In this document: in pieces, positions 21,601-31,382 of the stretch
Layout: the number at the start of each line of letters is the position of its first letter
Position numbering within the stretch: the stretch's first letter is position 1
Virus record (IMG/VR): IMGVR_UViG_3300042296_000383
Location: 1 to 64,000 of that record
Source: a virus
Strand: one strand, 5' to 3'
DNA: 64,000 nt
Translations under genes and position numbers: made by a program
The notes under the pieces: generated by a model
Seen by the model: the letters and a program-made list of their open reading frames with translations, nothing else
The model's database searches: none
What the model was told of the DNA's origin: nothing

Positions 21601-24600
21601 TTAGAGTTCGCAATTTACTTTTAATTTCCCTTCCTTCACCATAGCCCTCTCAATTTTATCAAAGTTATCCATGATAAAGTCTAGGTCAGGGTTGGTCGCC
21701 GCGATCTGGTCGCGTAACCTGCCCGCCATGATCCTGTCGTCAACGCTCATAGCTGATGCCTGTGCCGCGTCGACGGCTGCTATCTGTGATGCAGACTTTC
21801 TAGACTGCTCCCTAACCTTGGCTCTGCTAACCGGCTTTGACTTTGCCAACTCCTTGGCGCGTTCCTTTGCCAATCTCTTGCCTGCCTGTAGGTCGATAGC
21901 TCTGCCGGCAGCTAGTCCAGACGCCATCGCGTTGATGAACTCTACCACGTCCTTCTTTGTGGCGCGGTCGCTGAACACGTTCATGCCGGTCACCGACTGG
22001 AACACGCTGTTCATTATGTCCTTGAATTTGTCGACAAGGGTGGTCGGAAGTTCAAGCTCTTTATCCGTCACCGCAAGCTGTGCGGTAAGCTCTGTTATGA
22101 ACTCCTCGGGAGATGATTCTTCGTTGTAGCTTTCTTCTGCCCACTTCTTCAGTCTGTCGATATTAGATCCCTTAAACATCTCAAGGATCTTGTCCCTAAA
22201 CTTAATGTAAACCTCTGGGTCTTGGCCGAACACCTCGAGCAATACGTTGTGCACAAACTCGTGCGGTGCTGTGGCAGCGTCAGCGTTCTCCATGTTGAGG
22301 TATATACCGTTCACGTTCCCATCCTCGTCGTAAGCGAACGCCCCGTTCTCCCTTGGATCAAAGTCTTTGTTCCTGCCCTGAGCCACTAATGCGTCATGCA
22401 TCTCTCTTGCTGTCTCGAACACAAACACTGGTGTGTCCTTGCTAAAAGTTTTTCTGAATGCGCGTGCCGCCTTGTCTAGATATTCGAGCGTTGCCATTCC
22501 CGGCTTTCCCTTGTATTTATTTTTAAGTTCAGTCCTGCGAGATGGCGTATACTCACCCGGTCTAGTAGTCGTCGTCTCTACTACAATTTGCTGAGCTGGA
22601 GCTAAAGTTAAAGTTGTGGCTGGCTGAGACGCCTGCTCCATAGCCTCCTTCTCATCACGCACTATACGGACAGCCTCCTCTGGGGTGGCGCCTGACTGCA
22701 CAAAGGCTGTAGCCGTGTCGAGGTCGTCGCCCTCAAGCGTGTCGTCAAACTCTACCACAGATGCCATGGCGTCATCGTATGCCGCCGCGTTGTCCGTCTC
22801 CTCCTCTATCGTGATGGCGGGTGCGCCGTCGAAGTCTACTTCTTGCGTGCCTTGAACCACTCCACCTGTCGTAGCCGCTTCTGTGCCTGTTCCTTGGTTA
22901 GATTGGTCTTGGATAGGGGCTTGTTGTCCTCCGACACCACCTGGTACCCCTTGCTTGTTTTTCGTATCATCTGTCTTTAAATTTGGTTGTTCTACATTAA
23001 ACTCTTTGCTTTCATACTTGAGGCCCATGTTACCGCTGAGGTTTTCGTCCATAATAGACAGGGTGTCGCCGTTCGGTAGCTTCATGTTGGCTACGTTGTT
23101 CTGGTCAGGCGCCCATGATGGGTTGCTCTCTGTGTTAACGAACTCGGCATTAGAGTCGATGTCCTCCTGAGATCCTACAACCACAATACCCTTGCGGCCT
23201 GCCCTGTTGTTGGTTCCCTTTGGGACAAACACGTAGTTACCTTCGGGTATAATGTCACCGACGTTGTCGACCATCTTACCATCAGACATCTTCATCGTGC
23301 CCTTCATCCCGTTGTAAGCTACATCTATTCCTTCTAAGGCTACTGTCCTTACTGGGCTGGATACTCGCTCATTTAGTACTTTATTTTCTTCTACAGAAAG
23401 AGCATCGGCTACGGTTTCAGTAATAGCCGCCTTATTTCCTCTTGTTAGAATCGGCAAGTCAATTTCAACCGTTCCATTCCTCCAATAAATATTTGAACTA
23501 CTAAGACCTAAAGACTCCATATATGGGGTTAGTGCTTGTCTTACTATGTCAAACTCTTGGTTATTTTTAACTTCAATAACATCAAAATCCCCCGCTTTTA
23601 CATCAATCCCTAACTCATTTACTATCGCGTCACCGTTAATAGCAACTCTATTTGTTTTTAATTTACCATTTTCATCATATTGCAAGTCGTACCCTCTACT
23701 TAATTGTTGTTCCCAAACTCTTAGTCCGTCAGTAGATATGCTAGTTTTTTCAGTATATTCGTGTCCTTCGGGAAGTCTTGCTTGAACTTCTGAAATCATT
23801 GTTTTGAAATTACCCTTATTCCTAGATTGATTTTCAAACTTTGAACTCCATTTATTTGTTGGCTTTCCATCTTCGTATAATCTATAAAACCCAACAAAAT
23901 CGTGGTCTGAAACACCACTTGTTACAACATCAACAACACCCGTGTTAGGGTTTGAAAACTCAACCACATCAATACCGTTTACAATATTATGATTTGATAT
24001 GACGGAGTTTATGCCGCTACCACCTAATTCATTAGCAAAAACACCTACACCCTCAAACAAAGTAGGATTAAGCATTTGAGCCATAAAGTCGCGTTGCTCA
24101 ACGGTATTGTTTTCGTTATTAATTATTTCGTTGCCTACAACCACTTCATTAACAACGCCATTCTCAACTACAGCTCCCTCAGCTGACTCCTGAGTTGCGG
24201 TCTCCTTAATAATCTTATCCTCCTCGTATATAGACATCACCTCCTTGTCGATGTTGTCGATATCTTCCTTGTCAAGGGGAAGCAACCCTGTCTCCTTGCG
24301 TGCGTCTACGATACTCTTTTTTAATTGGAGTAGGTTAAACACCCTGTCCTTGTTGTCCCCAGTAAGCTCTGCATATGACGGTATATTGTTTAGCTCCTTG
24401 GCTAGATTAGTAAGCTCTCCGAGATCCTTCATCTCCTCTACCGTGGCACCAGAGTTTGCCCAATCCACCTGAATATCGGCGCCGTTCTCCCCCATGTTTC
24501 TTAAGGTCGCCTGCTCCTGTGGTGTTCTGTAATTGATACCAAACTTCATCACGCCCAAGAACGCAGGAGGAAGTGATCCGGAAAATCCACTCTCAACAAC

Positions 24601-27447
24601 AGCGCTCATGTTCCACCCCGCGTTGAGTACCTCCCTTCCTACAACACCGTTGACAGCGTTGTTCACCGTTTGGTTCAATAACTCGGATGCGGACTCTTCC
24701 AGAAATTCTGGGGCAGCCTCGTTGAATATACTCTTAACGTACTGTGGAGCCCAAGCGGTCAGCCCATCCTCAAACCCTTTCTCTCTGATCAGGCTGCCTA
24801 AGCTATACCTCTGCGTAGGCTTGAAGACATCTATCTCGTTGAATAAGCTCTCGCCTATTCCATTCATGACGCCCACTATGTTAGCTACCACGCCAGCTTC
24901 TTGAGTGCTCATGCCGCTCTTTAGTGCCTGCCTGTAGGCGTCGCCTTGACCCATAAGGTAACCCTGCATAAAGCCGGAGGTGACCTGAGCCGCCTTCATC
25001 ATCTTCGCTCCGCCGCTCAATCCCTTCACGGCAAGGCCGCCCACGCCACCAAACAATATGCTTGTCGCGTAAGCACCAAAAGCCTCAGCCGTCTTATTCA
25101 TGAAATTAAAGGCTGAGCTACCCTCTGTTATGTCAGTGCCTCCCTTTGATAGCCTAGTATTCACGTCAGTGCTCCAGTCGTATAAGCTCTCAGCAAAAGC
25201 GTCCGCGCCACCTAACGCCTCAAAGGTTACCTTTGGAGCCTGAGCTATACTAAAAATTGAAGTCGCTAGTGCCGTTCCCATGGTGTCAAACAATGCACCT
25301 GCCTTCTCCCCGTAAGTCCCTTCCTTTGCTATCCTGTTTCTTTCTGCCTTTGATTTCTCGTAGGCATCCTTTTCTATTTTAGATTTTAAATAGTCCTTAT
25401 CTATAAACTCGTACGCCAGCTTAGACTGACCAAGGGAAGTGTAGGTATTATTTAAACTGTTTAGCTTGTCTTCGGTAACGCCTGTGGTCTGCTGTATCTT
25501 ATCATAATCTTTTGTCAGCGTGTTGTACTGCTCGTAAAGCACTTGAAGTTTCTTACTGTTCACTCCCGGTATAACGTTACCGTTCTCGTCGAATATAGAA
25601 GAGTACCTTGACTGGATCTCTTTAGCTTTCTCTGATGCTATGTTGTACTGATCAATAAGTTCTTGAACCTTTACCGCCTCGGTCGGATTAAGGTCCTGCC
25701 TCATCGATCCGTCCTGCGCCATGAATGGTTTGAGTTGCGCCTCAATAGCTTGTAGCCCTTGATTCACAGGAGTCATCTCGTCCTTGTACTTGTTGTACTT
25801 GACTATGTTCTCGTCTCCAGAAATGTTCAACAGCTTTGACTGGTCCTTGATCTGCTTCTCCACATTCTTCATGTCGTATAGCGTACGCTGACCGTCGAGC
25901 TGGAATGTTCTCATGTCCATGCTAGACTCAATATCACGAGCCGCCTTTAAATCACTAAGCTGTCTAAACTGTAGCGCCTCTTTTGTAAAAGAACTTGCGA
26001 ACTCTTCCTCCTCAAATGACAAAGGCTGGCCGTTGTTTCTCTTGTAATCTATCTCGTCCATTCGACTCTTGTACTGAGAATATCTTGACGGGTTAGTCCC
26101 GTTAAGGTACATCATAAAGTCGCTCTCTAATATTCTGAACGCCCTGTCAACCTTGCCCTCTGCTCTTAGCTCAGATATAAGACCACCTCCCTTCTTCTCC
26201 GACTCAAGCAATAGCTCGTCGAGGTTTATATTTTTAAATGCATTGGGCGCATACTTTTGGTATTCGGCAACCTCCTGCATTTTTTTAGAGTGCATGTCAC
26301 GCATAGCCTGAACAGACATGCCCCTAACTACTGGAGAGTCTGGGTTTAGATTTATTTCAGACGCCAGCTTAGACCTCTCCTGTATCTTTGCTATATCAAA
26401 TTGAGAATACAAATCTTGAACGTCTACAAACTCTCCGGGTTTTTTAGGCGCATGATACATGTCCTTACCAAAATCTGGTATGATTGTAGGTGAATAAGTA
26501 CCCTCATTAATTTCTTTTAAACTTTTTTCAGCAAAATCTAATTCCTGTTTAGCTTCCGACAAACGATCTTGTGCACCATCCTCACCAGCTTTCATCATAG
26601 ACTCTGCAAGCGCAACCTTTTTTTCCGCTTCTGAAATCTTTTCCGAGAACACATACCTACCTACCGCCTCTTGCTCAGGATCCATTCCTATTTTTCGCGC
26701 TTGACTTGGATCAATGTATGACATCTGCTTGTTAGCAAGTTCAAACATTTTTGAATACATCTTATCTAGCTGATCCTTCTTTTGAAATAAAGGGATCTCG
26801 GACTCTTCAATCTTACGAATTTGAGATTGCAGCTTCATCAACTCCGGGTCGATAGAAGCTACCTTTGCAATTACATCACCTTTAACATTTTTTAATCCGT
26901 CAACTATTTTCTTATTCATCTCAAGGTACATGTCGCGCATTGACACTTTTGATCCTTGACCATCGATAATTTCCGGCTGCTTCGTTACCTTGCTAGCACC
27001 TGTATTAGAAGAAGCGAAGTCTTTACTAGCACGGGCAACCGCCTGCTGAGACTTCTTTAACTTTATTAGCTCCTGATTTTCTTGTGGAGTTAGAAAGTTA
27101 CTGTTAGTCTTCAGCGCGCTCTCGTACTTAGACTGTAGTCGGTCGATCTCTTGCTGTACAGGATCACTTGTTGCGCCACTCTTCTCTGAAGGCACGGGCT
27201 GCTGCGCTGATACTGCGCTTCCATCTTCCCCACCACTGCCCAAGGGTGAGGCGGTCTGCTTTCCCAAGCCTAGCAAAGCGGAGTAGTCATCAATACTGTC
27301 GGCGTACCCGTCCTTTTTAAACAGGCCGTAGCTGTAGTCAAGAGCTTTTTTATCTGTTGATACTAGCGCCTTAAAATCATCAAGGCTACCATTATACCCG
27401 TCCTTGGTGAATAACCCGTGGGCATACTTTAACGCTTCTTCGTTCAT
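21601..27447 (-). CDS. giant internal virion protein with zinc metallopeptidase domain
   Basis: 1948 aa, the largest protein here. The N terminus holds two tandem copies of about 32 residues (consensus AL.Y..GLF.KDGY..S.DDF..L). Next come an acidic linker and a very long coiled-coil-rich region (residues 130-700). A hydrophobic glycine-rich stretch (about 720-900) could insert into membranes. Residues about 1640-1830 include APHEFVHNVLLEVFG, an HExxH zinc-peptidase site at about 1728, with a downstream EEFITE. Residues 1095-1352 come from conspicuously AT-rich DNA. The layout fits an ejection protein that crosses the envelope and carries its own peptidase, analogous in role to T7 gp16. Confidence 0.72.
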   Translation of the reverse strand: MNEEALKYAHGLFTKDGYNGSLDDFKALVSTDKKALDYSYGLFKKDGYADSIDDYSALLGLGKQTASPLGSGGEDGSAVSAQQPVPSEKSGATSDPVQQEIDRLQSKYESALKTNSNFLTPQENQELIKLKKSQQAVARASKDFASSNTGASKVTKQPEIIDGQGSKVSMRDMYLEMNKKIVDGLKNVKGDVIAKVASIDPELMKLQSQIRKIEESEIPLFQKKDQLDKMYSKMFELANKQMSYIDPSQARKIGMDPEQEAVGRYVFSEKISEAEKKVALAESMMKAGEDGAQDRLSEAKQELDFAEKSLKEINEGTYSPTIIPDFGKDMYHAPKKPGEFVDVQDLYSQFDIAKIQERSKLASEINLNPDSPVVRGMSVQAMRDMHSKKMQEVAEYQKYAPNAFKNINLDELLLESEKKGGGLISELRAEGKVDRAFRILESDFMMYLNGTNPSRYSQYKSRMDEIDYKRNNGQPLSFEEEEFASSFTKEALQFRQLSDLKAARDIESSMDMRTFQLDGQRTLYDMKNVEKQIKDQSKLLNISGDENIVKYNKYKDEMTPVNQGLQAIEAQLKPFMAQDGSMRQDLNPTEAVKVQELIDQYNIASEKAKEIQSRYSSIFDENGNVIPGVNSKKLQVLYEQYNTLTKDYDKIQQTTGVTEDKLNSLNNTYTSLGQSKLAYEFIDKDYLKSKIEKDAYEKSKAERNRIAKEGTYGEKAGALFDTMGTALATSIFSIAQAPKVTFEALGGADAFAESLYDWSTDVNTRLSKGGTDITEGSSAFNFMNKTAEAFGAYATSILFGGVGGLAVKGLSGGAKMMKAAQVTSGFMQGYLMGQGDAYRQALKSGMSTQEAGVVANIVGVMNGIGESLFNEIDVFKPTQRYSLGSLIREKGFEDGLTAWAPQYVKSIFNEAAPEFLEESASELLNQTVNNAVNGVVGREVLNAGWNMSAVVESGFSGSLPPAFLGVMKFGINYRTPQEQATLRNMGENGADIQVDWANSGATVEEMKDLGELTNLAKELNNIPSYAELTGDNKDRVFNLLQLKKSIVDARKETGLLPLDKEDIDNIDKEVMSIYEEDKIIKETATQESAEGAVVENGVVNEVVVGNEIINNENNTVEQRDFMAQMLNPTLFEGVGVFANELGGSGINSVISNHNIVNGIDVVEFSNPNTGVVDVVTSGVSDHDFVGFYRLYEDGKPTNKWSSKFENQSRNKGNFKTMISEVQARLPEGHEYTEKTSISTDGLRVWEQQLSRGYDLQYDENGKLKTNRVAINGDAIVNELGIDVKAGDFDVIEVKNNQEFDIVRQALTPYMESLGLSSSNIYWRNGTVEIDLPILTRGNKAAITETVADALSVEENKVLNERVSSPVRTVALEGIDVAYNGMKGTMKMSDGKMVDNVGDIIPEGNYVFVPKGTNNRAGRKGIVVVGSQEDIDSNAEFVNTESNPSWAPDQNNVANMKLPNGDTLSIMDENLSGNMGLKYESKEFNVEQPNLKTDDTKNKQGVPGGVGGQQAPIQDQSNQGTGTEAATTGGVVQGTQEVDFDGAPAITIEEETDNAAAYDDAMASVVEFDDTLEGDDLDTATAFVQSGATPEEAVRIVRDEKEAMEQASQPATTLTLAPAQQIVVETTTTRPGEYTPSRRTELKNKYKGKPGMATLEYLDKAARAFRKTFSKDTPVFVFETAREMHDALVAQGRNKDFDPRENGAFAYDEDGNVNGIYLNMENADAATAPHEFVHNVLLEVFGQDPEVYIKFRDKILEMFKGSNIDRLKKWAEESYNEESSPEEFITELTAQLAVTDKELELPTTLVDKFKDIMNSVFQSVTGMNVFSDRATKKDVVEFINAMASGLAAGRAIDLQAGKRLAKERAKELAKSKPVSRAKVREQSRKSASQIAAVDAAQASAMSVDDRIMAGRLRDQIAATNPDLDFIMDNFDKIERAMVKEGKLKVNCEL

Positions 27448-27456
27448 TATAACCTG

Positions 27457-28836
27457 TTATTTTTGTTTATTAAACGTTGATGCTCCACCAGTGGACGCGC
27501 CAAATGATGTGATCCACTTATCAAACTCTTGTTGAACAGACGCAGGGAACGCGACCTTGTTCTCTGGGGACATCGGCATGTATATGTCCTCGGCCTCGTG
27601 AAACTCCACAACGTACTGGCCGTTGTCTTCTTTCAACGACGCAGCAACGTCGCCTGCTTGCTTCTGACTTTCTAAAAATGCCGAAGCTCCTGACTCATCC
27701 TCTTTTTTAAATACTCTCTGGGTAGTCCTTGAGCTGAACTTCTTTGCCTTGATCCTTCCAAACACTTGCCCGTTAGGACCCTCTGCCGCGTAGAACCCTA
27801 TCGGCACAACCTGTTCAGCCTGTCCCTTGTCTGGTTTCAAGGTGATAGGTGTGTAGTCCACCTTCTTCTTGCCCACTATATTTTTAATACCCATAAAGTT
27901 CTTTGGAGAAACCTTAAGCCCCGGGTACGCGCCCTTATCGGTGATGTCAGCAAAGTCCCATGTGGTGCCTTCCTCTGTGCCCTGACCGTAGTTAACGTAG
28001 GTGCTGCTTCCTTCTTTACCAGACTCTTTATTAGTTACCTGTCCAAATCCCATAGCCACCTCGGTGTAGTAGTCGACAAACTTATCTGGGCTATCCCAAG
28101 CCCCTGCCTTGACCCCTTCCGCGTACACGTCGTCCCACTGGTTATCCTGTGGGTTGAGCAAGGTCTTCTCTATAAGGCCCTTTACATCACCACGGTTGAG
28201 CGCTCCCGTTTCTTGAAACGTACCGTTACCTGTCGCTACTTTGGTTATCTCTTCCTTTAATCCAAGATCCTTGATATACTTAACAGGATCAAACAGCTCC
28301 TGGTAAGGGTTGTTGTTGTAGAAATAATTCTTTCTATCCTTCAATGTAGTCTGCTGCGCGTACCCCTTGTTGAACTCCACGAGGGCGTCCGGGTTGTACT
28401 TGGTAGGGTCGGCGGCCACCTTCGCTGTCATCTGCGAGTAGTTATCTTCTAGCTGCTTGCCCTCGTTTGATAGCATCTTCAGCTTCATTATGATCGGGGC
28501 TGCCTGCGCCTTGAACTCCGCGCTGTCGGGGTCTAGCCCGCGTGCTGCGGCGTCCGCCATGATCTCGCTGAACGCCTCGACCTGCTCTGTGATCTCCGCC
28601 TGATTGGAGTAGTACACCTCAGCCGGCACGATATCCTCGAACTTGAACTTGGCCCACTTAGCCTTGTTCTCCAGCGCATCCTTCTTGGCGAGCGCGCGTT
28701 GCTGCTGCTCAAGGGTGATGAGGTTAGTCATGAACGCGTTCGGGTCGAACGTGCTCTGGTCTAACACCACCGCGTATCCGCTATTCCTTTCTGGGGCTAT
28801 CCCTATGGCAGGGGCGTTTGGTATTCCTAGTTCCAT
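27457..28836 (-). CDS. structural or internal virion protein, unknown
   Basis: 459 aa, between the giant ejection proteins. The N-terminal part is helical with coiled-coil character (LEQQQRALAKKDALENKAKWAKF). The middle and C terminus are mixed, with glycine- and serine-rich loops ending STGGASTFNKQK. Overlap with the upstream gene by one base (TAATG) indicates the same operon. An internal core or ejection role is inferred from the neighbours. Confidence 0.66.
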   Translation of the reverse strand: MELGIPNAPAIGIAPERNSGYAVVLDQSTFDPNAFMTNLITLEQQQRALAKKDALENKAKWAKFKFEDIVPAEVYYSNQAEITEQVEAFSEIMADAAARGLDPDSAEFKAQAAPIIMKLKMLSNEGKQLEDNYSQMTAKVAADPTKYNPDALVEFNKGYAQQTTLKDRKNYFYNNNPYQELFDPVKYIKDLGLKEEITKVATGNGTFQETGALNRGDVKGLIEKTLLNPQDNQWDDVYAEGVKAGAWDSPDKFVDYYTEVAMGFGQVTNKESGKEGSSTYVNYGQGTEEGTTWDFADITDKGAYPGLKVSPKNFMGIKNIVGKKKVDYTPITLKPDKGQAEQVVPIGFYAAEGPNGQVFGRIKAKKFSSRTTQRVFKKEDESGASAFLESQKQAGDVAASLKEDNGQYVVEFHEAEDIYMPMSPENKVAFPASVQQEFDKWITSFGASTGGASTFNKQK

Positions 28837-31316
28837 TATTTATTACCTCCAATATAATTACCTTCGTCGTCTACTATATCCGCGTACAAGTCGGGGTACT
28901 TTTCTTTCAACGCTTTAAGTTTAGGTTTCATTTTATTCTTAACACCTTGTAAACTACCCACAGGATGAGTCGCCATTTCTAACCATTTCTTTTCGTCTTC
29001 ACTTAGGTCTTCTTTGAGTAAAAATTCAATCGCATTCTTTTGGTCTTTAGGTGACAAGCTCGTTCCTCTCTTCTCGTTTAAATCATCAATATCTTTGAAA
29101 TATCCGTCTTGGTCTATTAAATCACCCAACATAGGTATAGCAAACCACGCAGGGCTATGTGCAGACGTTGATGAATAACATTTACCTGCTTTACAATCTT
29201 CGGAGTTATTATAGTTATTTACAGCAGCACGCCAATCCACAACGCCATTTACCATAGGTAGGGGAACTTCTTTAGTGTATGGTTCAAAGCGTCTAGTTTG
29301 TCCCGGCGTGTTGCCTACCATCTGTTCTCCAATGTAAGTCATTGTCACCTCTCCATTTGCTGACCCCGAAGTATTCTCGGCAGATTTGTTTGTATTAAAG
29401 TATTCAGGAAACTCTTTGGCTAAAGTGTTTGTGTTTGTGTTTTTAGAACTCATTCTATCATTACCAACTAATAACCTTCCCAACTCCTCTGTTGTGAAGC
29501 CTATCTTTTTTAACTTATCTAAAGCCTTTGTGTCTAACGAACCGTTTCTTTTCCAATTACTATGATAAACACTTCCTAAATCTTCTAATACCCGAATAGG
29601 GTCTTCGGGATGTACAAGATTCCCATACTTGTCTGTATAAGCAATTTCACTTTCGCTTGCCTTTTTAGCTACTGTTGGGTCATAGTCTTGTACCGTCCAT
29701 TTACCTTTAGAGTCTTTTACCCACTCGTACTTTTCATTACCATTATCATCTCTTTCTATAGTCAACCCTGAAAAGTCGCGCAAAAGAAGAGGGTCGACAG
29801 GACCTTCTGATTTAAACTTGTCCATGTTTACTATCAAGTCGTGAAGCTCTTGGTATGCTAACTCTCTATTTTTCATAGGGTCTGTTGAGACAGCGTTTTG
29901 CTCCGCAAACTTTTGAAGTGATGGTGAAGACTTAATGATAGAGGCTGGCAGACGAGAGATCATAAGACTTGTCGCCTCAAGCGGCGTGATCTTTTTAATC
30001 TCTGGTGCTGGAGGGACTGCTGGCGCTGTAGCCTCTGGGGCTACAACAGGCTCAGTGCTCGGAGCTGCCGCTGCTGCCGCCGCCACATCCTGTGCCTGCA
30101 TCTGATCCTTGGTGTAATCACCAGCTTGTATAGCGCCGGCCTGAAAAGCCTGCATAGTCTGCTGTGCCTGAGCAAAGCCCGGGCTTACAATAGCTGGAGC
30201 GGGAGCTGCTGGAGCGGGTGCGGGAGCTGCTGGCGCTGGCTGAGACGGGATCACAGCCGTAGGCTGAACTTGCGCCGGTGTTGGCATAGCCGTAGGCTGA
30301 ACTGGTGCTGTATTTGAAACGACAGGAGGCGTGACATTTAGTGCACCTACACCCCCGCTGTTAGTCGTTCCAACCATAAAAGAATTTCTGCCAGTTATCT
30401 GACTTACAACATTATTGAAAGGCTGCTGGTTAATCAACGGCGACTCGGTCAAGCCGTCGGTAACCCCCGGTATATTGTTAAACATGATGCCGGTATTCTC
30501 TCCGGTATTACTTATCACGTTAGCGTCTCCCATCATCGGGACAAATTGATTTGGCTTGCTTGTAATTCCCAAATTCGGAACAAACGAGCTGTATCTGCTG
30601 ATCGAGTTGTTGAACTGTGGCTGGCCGTACTTATTAAACCCTTGAAAATTAGGATTAAGTTTACTTATAAAATTAGGATCAGCGTTTGTTGGACTTGTTG
30701 CTTGGGCTACCTTGTTAGTGCCCGTGCCCGTGCCCGTATCAAACATACCAAGACTCTTCATCATGAGAGCGTTCGCGCCCACACCGGCAAGACCCTTGAC
30801 CGCCTGATAGGCGTTAATCTTCCCAGCCTCCGCAAGAGCAGACGCTGCCTGTGCCTCCTCGGCATAGGGCTGGTACACGTTAGTCATCCACTGCTTCTCC
30901 TCGTAGGCGCCCTTGTTCATCAAGGCCTGTGATGCCATGGCGTTGCGCTGCTGGTAGTCCTGAGCTGCCGCTAACGCCATCTGATTCTGCGCGCCCATCT
31001 GGCTTCCGTAAACACCGGCCATTGCGGCTAGTGCCTCAGGACCCGACGTCGCGTTCTGGTTAATATTGTATAAGGCGTTCGATGACGCCTGGTCTATAGA
31101 CTGCTGATAGGCGTCCTGCCCGGGCATCTGGAACGAGCTGGCCGCGTTGACCATTCTCTGCGTGCCCTGGAGTACACTCTGTGGAATCTCGTATGTTGGG
31201 CGCTCCAAACCGTCGAGCATCTGACGAGCTTTTCTGCCCTGTATGACACCCTGAACCCCTTGCACCACTGCGGGTACAGCAGACATTGCTGTTATTGCTG
31301 CTAATCCTACTGGCAT
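28836..31316 (-). CDS. internal virion (ejection) protein with Pro-Ala linker
   Basis: 826 aa. The first 190 residues are Ala/Gln/Met-rich and mildly hydrophobic (MPVGLAAITAMSAVPAVVQG, then NALYNINQNATSGPEALAAMAG), like small ejection proteins such as T7 gp14. A long proline-alanine linker (about 330-440) follows. The C-terminal 370 residues are encoded by AT-rich DNA and look like a separate domain (KSAENTSGSANGEVTMTYIG, a Cys pair in EDCKAGKCYSS). The junction of linker and composition change suggests modular exchange of the C-terminal domain. A promoter box precedes the gene. Confidence 0.68.
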   Translation of the reverse strand: MPVGLAAITAMSAVPAVVQGVQGVIQGRKARQMLDGLERPTYEIPQSVLQGTQRMVNAASSFQMPGQDAYQQSIDQASSNALYNINQNATSGPEALAAMAGVYGSQMGAQNQMALAAAQDYQQRNAMASQALMNKGAYEEKQWMTNVYQPYAEEAQAASALAEAGKINAYQAVKGLAGVGANALMMKSLGMFDTGTGTGTNKVAQATSPTNADPNFISKLNPNFQGFNKYGQPQFNNSISRYSSFVPNLGITSKPNQFVPMMGDANVISNTGENTGIMFNNIPGVTDGLTESPLINQQPFNNVVSQITGRNSFMVGTTNSGGVGALNVTPPVVSNTAPVQPTAMPTPAQVQPTAVIPSQPAPAAPAPAPAAPAPAIVSPGFAQAQQTMQAFQAGAIQAGDYTKDQMQAQDVAAAAAAAPSTEPVVAPEATAPAVPPAPEIKKITPLEATSLMISRLPASIIKSSPSLQKFAEQNAVSTDPMKNRELAYQELHDLIVNMDKFKSEGPVDPLLLRDFSGLTIERDDNGNEKYEWVKDSKGKWTVQDYDPTVAKKASESEIAYTDKYGNLVHPEDPIRVLEDLGSVYHSNWKRNGSLDTKALDKLKKIGFTTEELGRLLVGNDRMSSKNTNTNTLAKEFPEYFNTNKSAENTSGSANGEVTMTYIGEQMVGNTPGQTRRFEPYTKEVPLPMVNGVVDWRAAVNNYNNSEDCKAGKCYSSTSAHSPAWFAIPMLGDLIDQDGYFKDIDDLNEKRGTSLSPKDQKNAIEFLLKEDLSEDEKKWLEMATHPVGSLQGVKNKMKPKLKALKEKYPDLYADIVDDEGNYIGGNK

Positions 31317-31334
31317 AGTTAATATATTTAATTA

Positions 31335-31342
31335 CAAATGTA
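31335..31342 (-). promoter_or_regulatory. -7 promoter box TACATTTG
   Basis: The minus strand reads TACATTTG in the short gap between the genes at 31316 and 31383, about 19 bases before the start at 31316. It would serve the ejection-protein operon. Confidence 0.55.
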
Positions 31343-31382
31343 GTAAAAACATATCAAAAGTAAGGGCAAGAACGCATCTCTT

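Noticed and set aside
14361-27447. Virion RNA polymerase as in some crAss-like phages
   Set aside because: No DxDxD-type catalytic motif seen in any of the giant proteins.
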